From CAYSHJ01 sp964589725 (GTDB taxonomy: Bacteria; Planctomycetota; Planctomycetia; Planctomycetales; Planctomycetaceae), in assembly GCA_964589725.1 (NCBI GenBank), contig CAZPUJ010000221.1, positions 1-15,194 on the forward strand: 15,194 nucleotides of DNA, written 5' to 3'. Under the pieces are notes generated by a model. That model was not told where the DNA came from, ran no database searches, and was given only the letters and a program-made list of their open reading frames with translations. Every line of letters starts with the position of its first letter. The first letter of the stretch is position 1. Made by a program: the position numbers and the translations under genes. Below, in pieces: positions 13,157-15,194 of the stretch.

Positions 13157-15194
13157 ATGCAACCGCTTTGCGTGTCGATTCGGCAAAGTTTGTGGGCAGT
13201 GTGTGTTTGGCTTGTGGCCACGAGCTGCTCGATCTGTCAGGGCGCGGATGAGAGCGACTTCCTATCGGGCACAAAAAAGCTGACACTCTCCGAGCCGTTG
13301 GACGTGGTCATGGTCGACGACATCAATCGGTTTGCTCTGCGCGAAATCGAGGAATCTCCGCGTCATCGTGAAGCTTCTTGGAAGCGGGACTATTCCAGCG
13401 TCGAGGCCTATCAGAAGAGTGTCGCACCGAATCGCGAACGGTTCTTGAAGAACATTGGCGCTGTCGATGCGCGCGTGCCGAACGCGGCCATCGAGTTGAT
13501 TTCGACGACGGAACGGGACGCCAAGGTCGCGGCCGGTGGCGGGATCGAAGTTTTCGCCGTGAGGTGGCGTGTGCTGGAAGGCGTCACGGCGGAAGGGTTG
13601 TTGCTGCAACCAACGAAAGGGGTCAAAGCCCGAGTGGTCGCGTTGCCGGATGCCGACTGGACGCCTGAGCAATTCGCCGGGCTTGTCGCCGGTGTCGATG
13701 CGAAGTCGTGGATTCCGAAGCGGCTCGCCGAGAACGGTGTTCAAGTGCTCGTGCCGACGCTGATCAGTCGTGACGACACGTTTTCGGGGAGCCCGTACGT
13801 GGCCTTCACAAATCAGTCACACCGGGAGTACGTCTACCGCATGGCGTTCGAAATGGGTCGGCACGTAATCGGCTACGAAGTTCAAAAAGTGCTCGCCGCC
13901 GTCGACATCTTCACGCGACTGAACGCCGCGGAGAAAAACGATTTGCCGATCGGCGTCGCCGGTGTCGGCGAGGGCGGTCTGCTGGCGCTGTACTCGGCGG
14001 CGGTCGATCCACGCCTCGACGCCGTGCTCGTTTCCGGCTATTTCCAGCAACGCCAGAGCGTGTGGGAAGAGCCGATTTATCGCAACGTTTGGGCGCTGCT
14101 GACTGAGTTTGGCGATGCCGAACTGGCCAGCTTGATTGCTCCGCGATTGTTAGTGATCGAGGCGGCCGGAGTTCCCGAAACAAAAGGTCCGGCCGCTCCG
14201 AAGCCGGGCCGACGCGGAGGTGCCGCGCCCGGGCGAATTCAAACCGCGACACTGGCGTCCGTCCGGCTCGAAGTCGATCGGGCAAGGATGCATTTCGAGA
14301 AGCTCCAGGTGGCGGACAAACTCTTCTTCCGCTCCAGTGGCGAGGGAGATGGGTCGGCAGGCACGGATGTTGTGCTGACCGAATGCCTCAAGGGCTTGAA
14401 CGTCGCGCAACTCGCTGCGCCCGGCCAAGACTGGTCGAACGTGAAAGTCTTCACCGATGCCAGCGTTCGGCAGCAAAGTCAGATTCGTGAGATGACGGTC
14501 TTCACGCAGAACCTGTTGCGGCTGAGTCCGAAGGTGCGCGATCAACTGTGGTCCAAGGTCAAGCGGACTTCGCTGGCCGATTGGGAAGCGACGGTCGAGG
14601 AGCTACGCGACTTGGTGTATTCCGAGATGATCGGCAAATTGCCGCCGCCGTCGATGCCGTTGAATCCGCGAACGCGAGTCTTCGCGAATGTCGAGCCGAA
14701 TATGCCGTACAAGGCCTATGAAGTGGTGCTGGACGTGTACCCGGACGTCATCGCCGGCGGCGTTTTGCTCGTGCCGAATGATCTGAAACCGGGCGAGAAG
14801 CGGCCGGTCGTCGTGTGCCAGCACGGGCTGGAAGGAGTGCCGGTGGACACCATCCGCAAGGACGTGGACGGGTTCAAGTATTACTCGGCGTTCGCTTCGG
14901 AACTGTGTCGGCGCGGGTTCATCACCTATGCGCCGCAGAATCCCTATCGCGGCACGGACCGCTTTCGCACGATCCAACGCAAGTCGAACGTGATGAAGCG
15001 ATCGCTGTTCAGTTACATCATCCCGCAACATCAACGTACGCTGGAGTGGCTCGCGTCGCTGCCGTTTGTGGACGCGAATCGACTGGCGTTTTACGGGCTC
15101 TCCTATGGCGGCAAGACCGCCGTGCGAGTTCCACCGATGCTGCCGCCGCGCGACGGCCAACCGGGTTATTGCCTGTCGATCTGCTCGGCCGACT
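13157..15194 (+). CDS. Secreted tandem alpha/beta-hydrolase protein (acetylxylan esterase/dienelactone hydrolase-like), partial
   Basis: The frame is open from the ATG at 13157 to the window end (679 codons, 3' end missing). A GAGG ribosome site lies 6 bases upstream. The N-terminus is hydrophobic (LWAVCVWLVATSCSICQGA), either a Sec signal cut before DESD or, less likely, a lipobox at ATSC. Two hydrolase-like domains follow. In the first, the nucleophile elbow reads V-A-G269-V-G271-E-G-G, so the catalytic Ser is replaced by Gly271; it is followed by DPRLDAVLVSGYF and EPIYRNVWALL. A linker rich in Ala/Pro/Gly/Arg comes next. The second domain, from about residue 520, has RPVVVCQHGLEG (oxyanion-side strand), RGFITYAPQNPYRG and an intact elbow G-L-S649-Y-G-G. 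The acid and histidine of the second site lie beyond the window. A role in hydrolysing ester bonds of polysaccharide or similar substrates outside the cytoplasm is inference. Confidence 0.88.
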   Translation, partial: MQPLCVSIRQSLWAVCVWLVATSCSICQGADESDFLSGTKKLTLSEPLDVVMVDDINRFALREIEESPRHREASWKRDYSSVEAYQKSVAPNRERFLKNIGAVDARVPNAAIELISTTERDAKVAAGGGIEVFAVRWRVLEGVTAEGLLLQPTKGVKARVVALPDADWTPEQFAGLVAGVDAKSWIPKRLAENGVQVLVPTLISRDDTFSGSPYVAFTNQSHREYVYRMAFEMGRHVIGYEVQKVLAAVDIFTRLNAAEKNDLPIGVAGVGEGGLLALYSAAVDPRLDAVLVSGYFQQRQSVWEEPIYRNVWALLTEFGDAELASLIAPRLLVIEAAGVPETKGPAAPKPGRRGGAAPGRIQTATLASVRLEVDRARMHFEKLQVADKLFFRSSGEGDGSAGTDVVLTECLKGLNVAQLAAPGQDWSNVKVFTDASVRQQSQIREMTVFTQNLLRLSPKVRDQLWSKVKRTSLADWEATVEELRDLVYSEMIGKLPPPSMPLNPRTRVFANVEPNMPYKAYEVVLDVYPDVIAGGVLLVPNDLKPGEKRPVVVCQHGLEGVPVDTIRKDVDGFKYYSAFASELCRRGFITYAPQNPYRGTDRFRTIQRKSNVMKRSLFSYIIPQHQRTLEWLASLPFVDANRLAFYGLSYGGKTAVRVPPMLPPRDGQPGYCLSICSAD

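Overview
The window looks like a chromosomal segment from a member of the Planctomycetota. Four things point there: a DUF1501-type gene remnant, a GTCAGGCT-type palindromic repeat, an IS200-like/REP repeat island, and a very large cysteine-free exported beta-helix protein. This is judged by family resemblance only; there is no rRNA or single-copy marker gene to fix the taxon, and I see no tRNA, rRNA or CRISPR array.

Layout from left to right. (1) 25-666, minus: a CYTH-domain protein of the CyaB (class IV adenylate cyclase) type. (2) 728-1043, plus: a decayed DUF1501 gene in which two separated parts of the family are fused after an internal deletion and a frame change. (3) 1040-1118: a pair of inverted small palindromes whose outer ends supply the TAG stop of the remnant and of the convergent next gene. 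(4) 1115-2257, minus: an exported protein with two STN/secretin-like modules. (5) 2297-3351: a repeat island in which two ~244-bp direct repeats, each holding a short and a long version of one REP-like palindrome in opposite orientation, flank an IS200-like Y1 transposase broken by a single extra base. (6) 3390-3439: an intrinsic terminator for the next gene. (7) 3486-12071, minus: a single 2861-residue gene that dominates the window. (8) 12072-12650: a divergent intergenic region. (9) 12651-12932, plus: a 93-residue lipoprotein with its own terminator. (10) 13157 to the window end, plus: a secreted tandem alpha/beta-hydrolase protein, cut by the window edge.

The main object of interest is the giant gene. 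Its N-terminus reads as a signal peptide followed by an intimin/invasin-like inverse autotransporter barrel (type Ve secretion). The passenger is a right-handed beta-helix rather than the usual Ig-like domains. Eight blocks totalling 43 back-to-back canonical 12-residue EF-hand calcium loops (consensus EDxNGNGxLDxG, a 36-bp coding minisatellite) are inserted into the helix, several of them at what looks like the same turn of a rung. I infer a surface adhesin or stalk whose calcium-binding loops expand and contract by minisatellite slippage. No other gene here is clearly its partner. The divergent lipoprotein and the secreted hydrolase are also exported, but nothing in the sequence shows that they act together.
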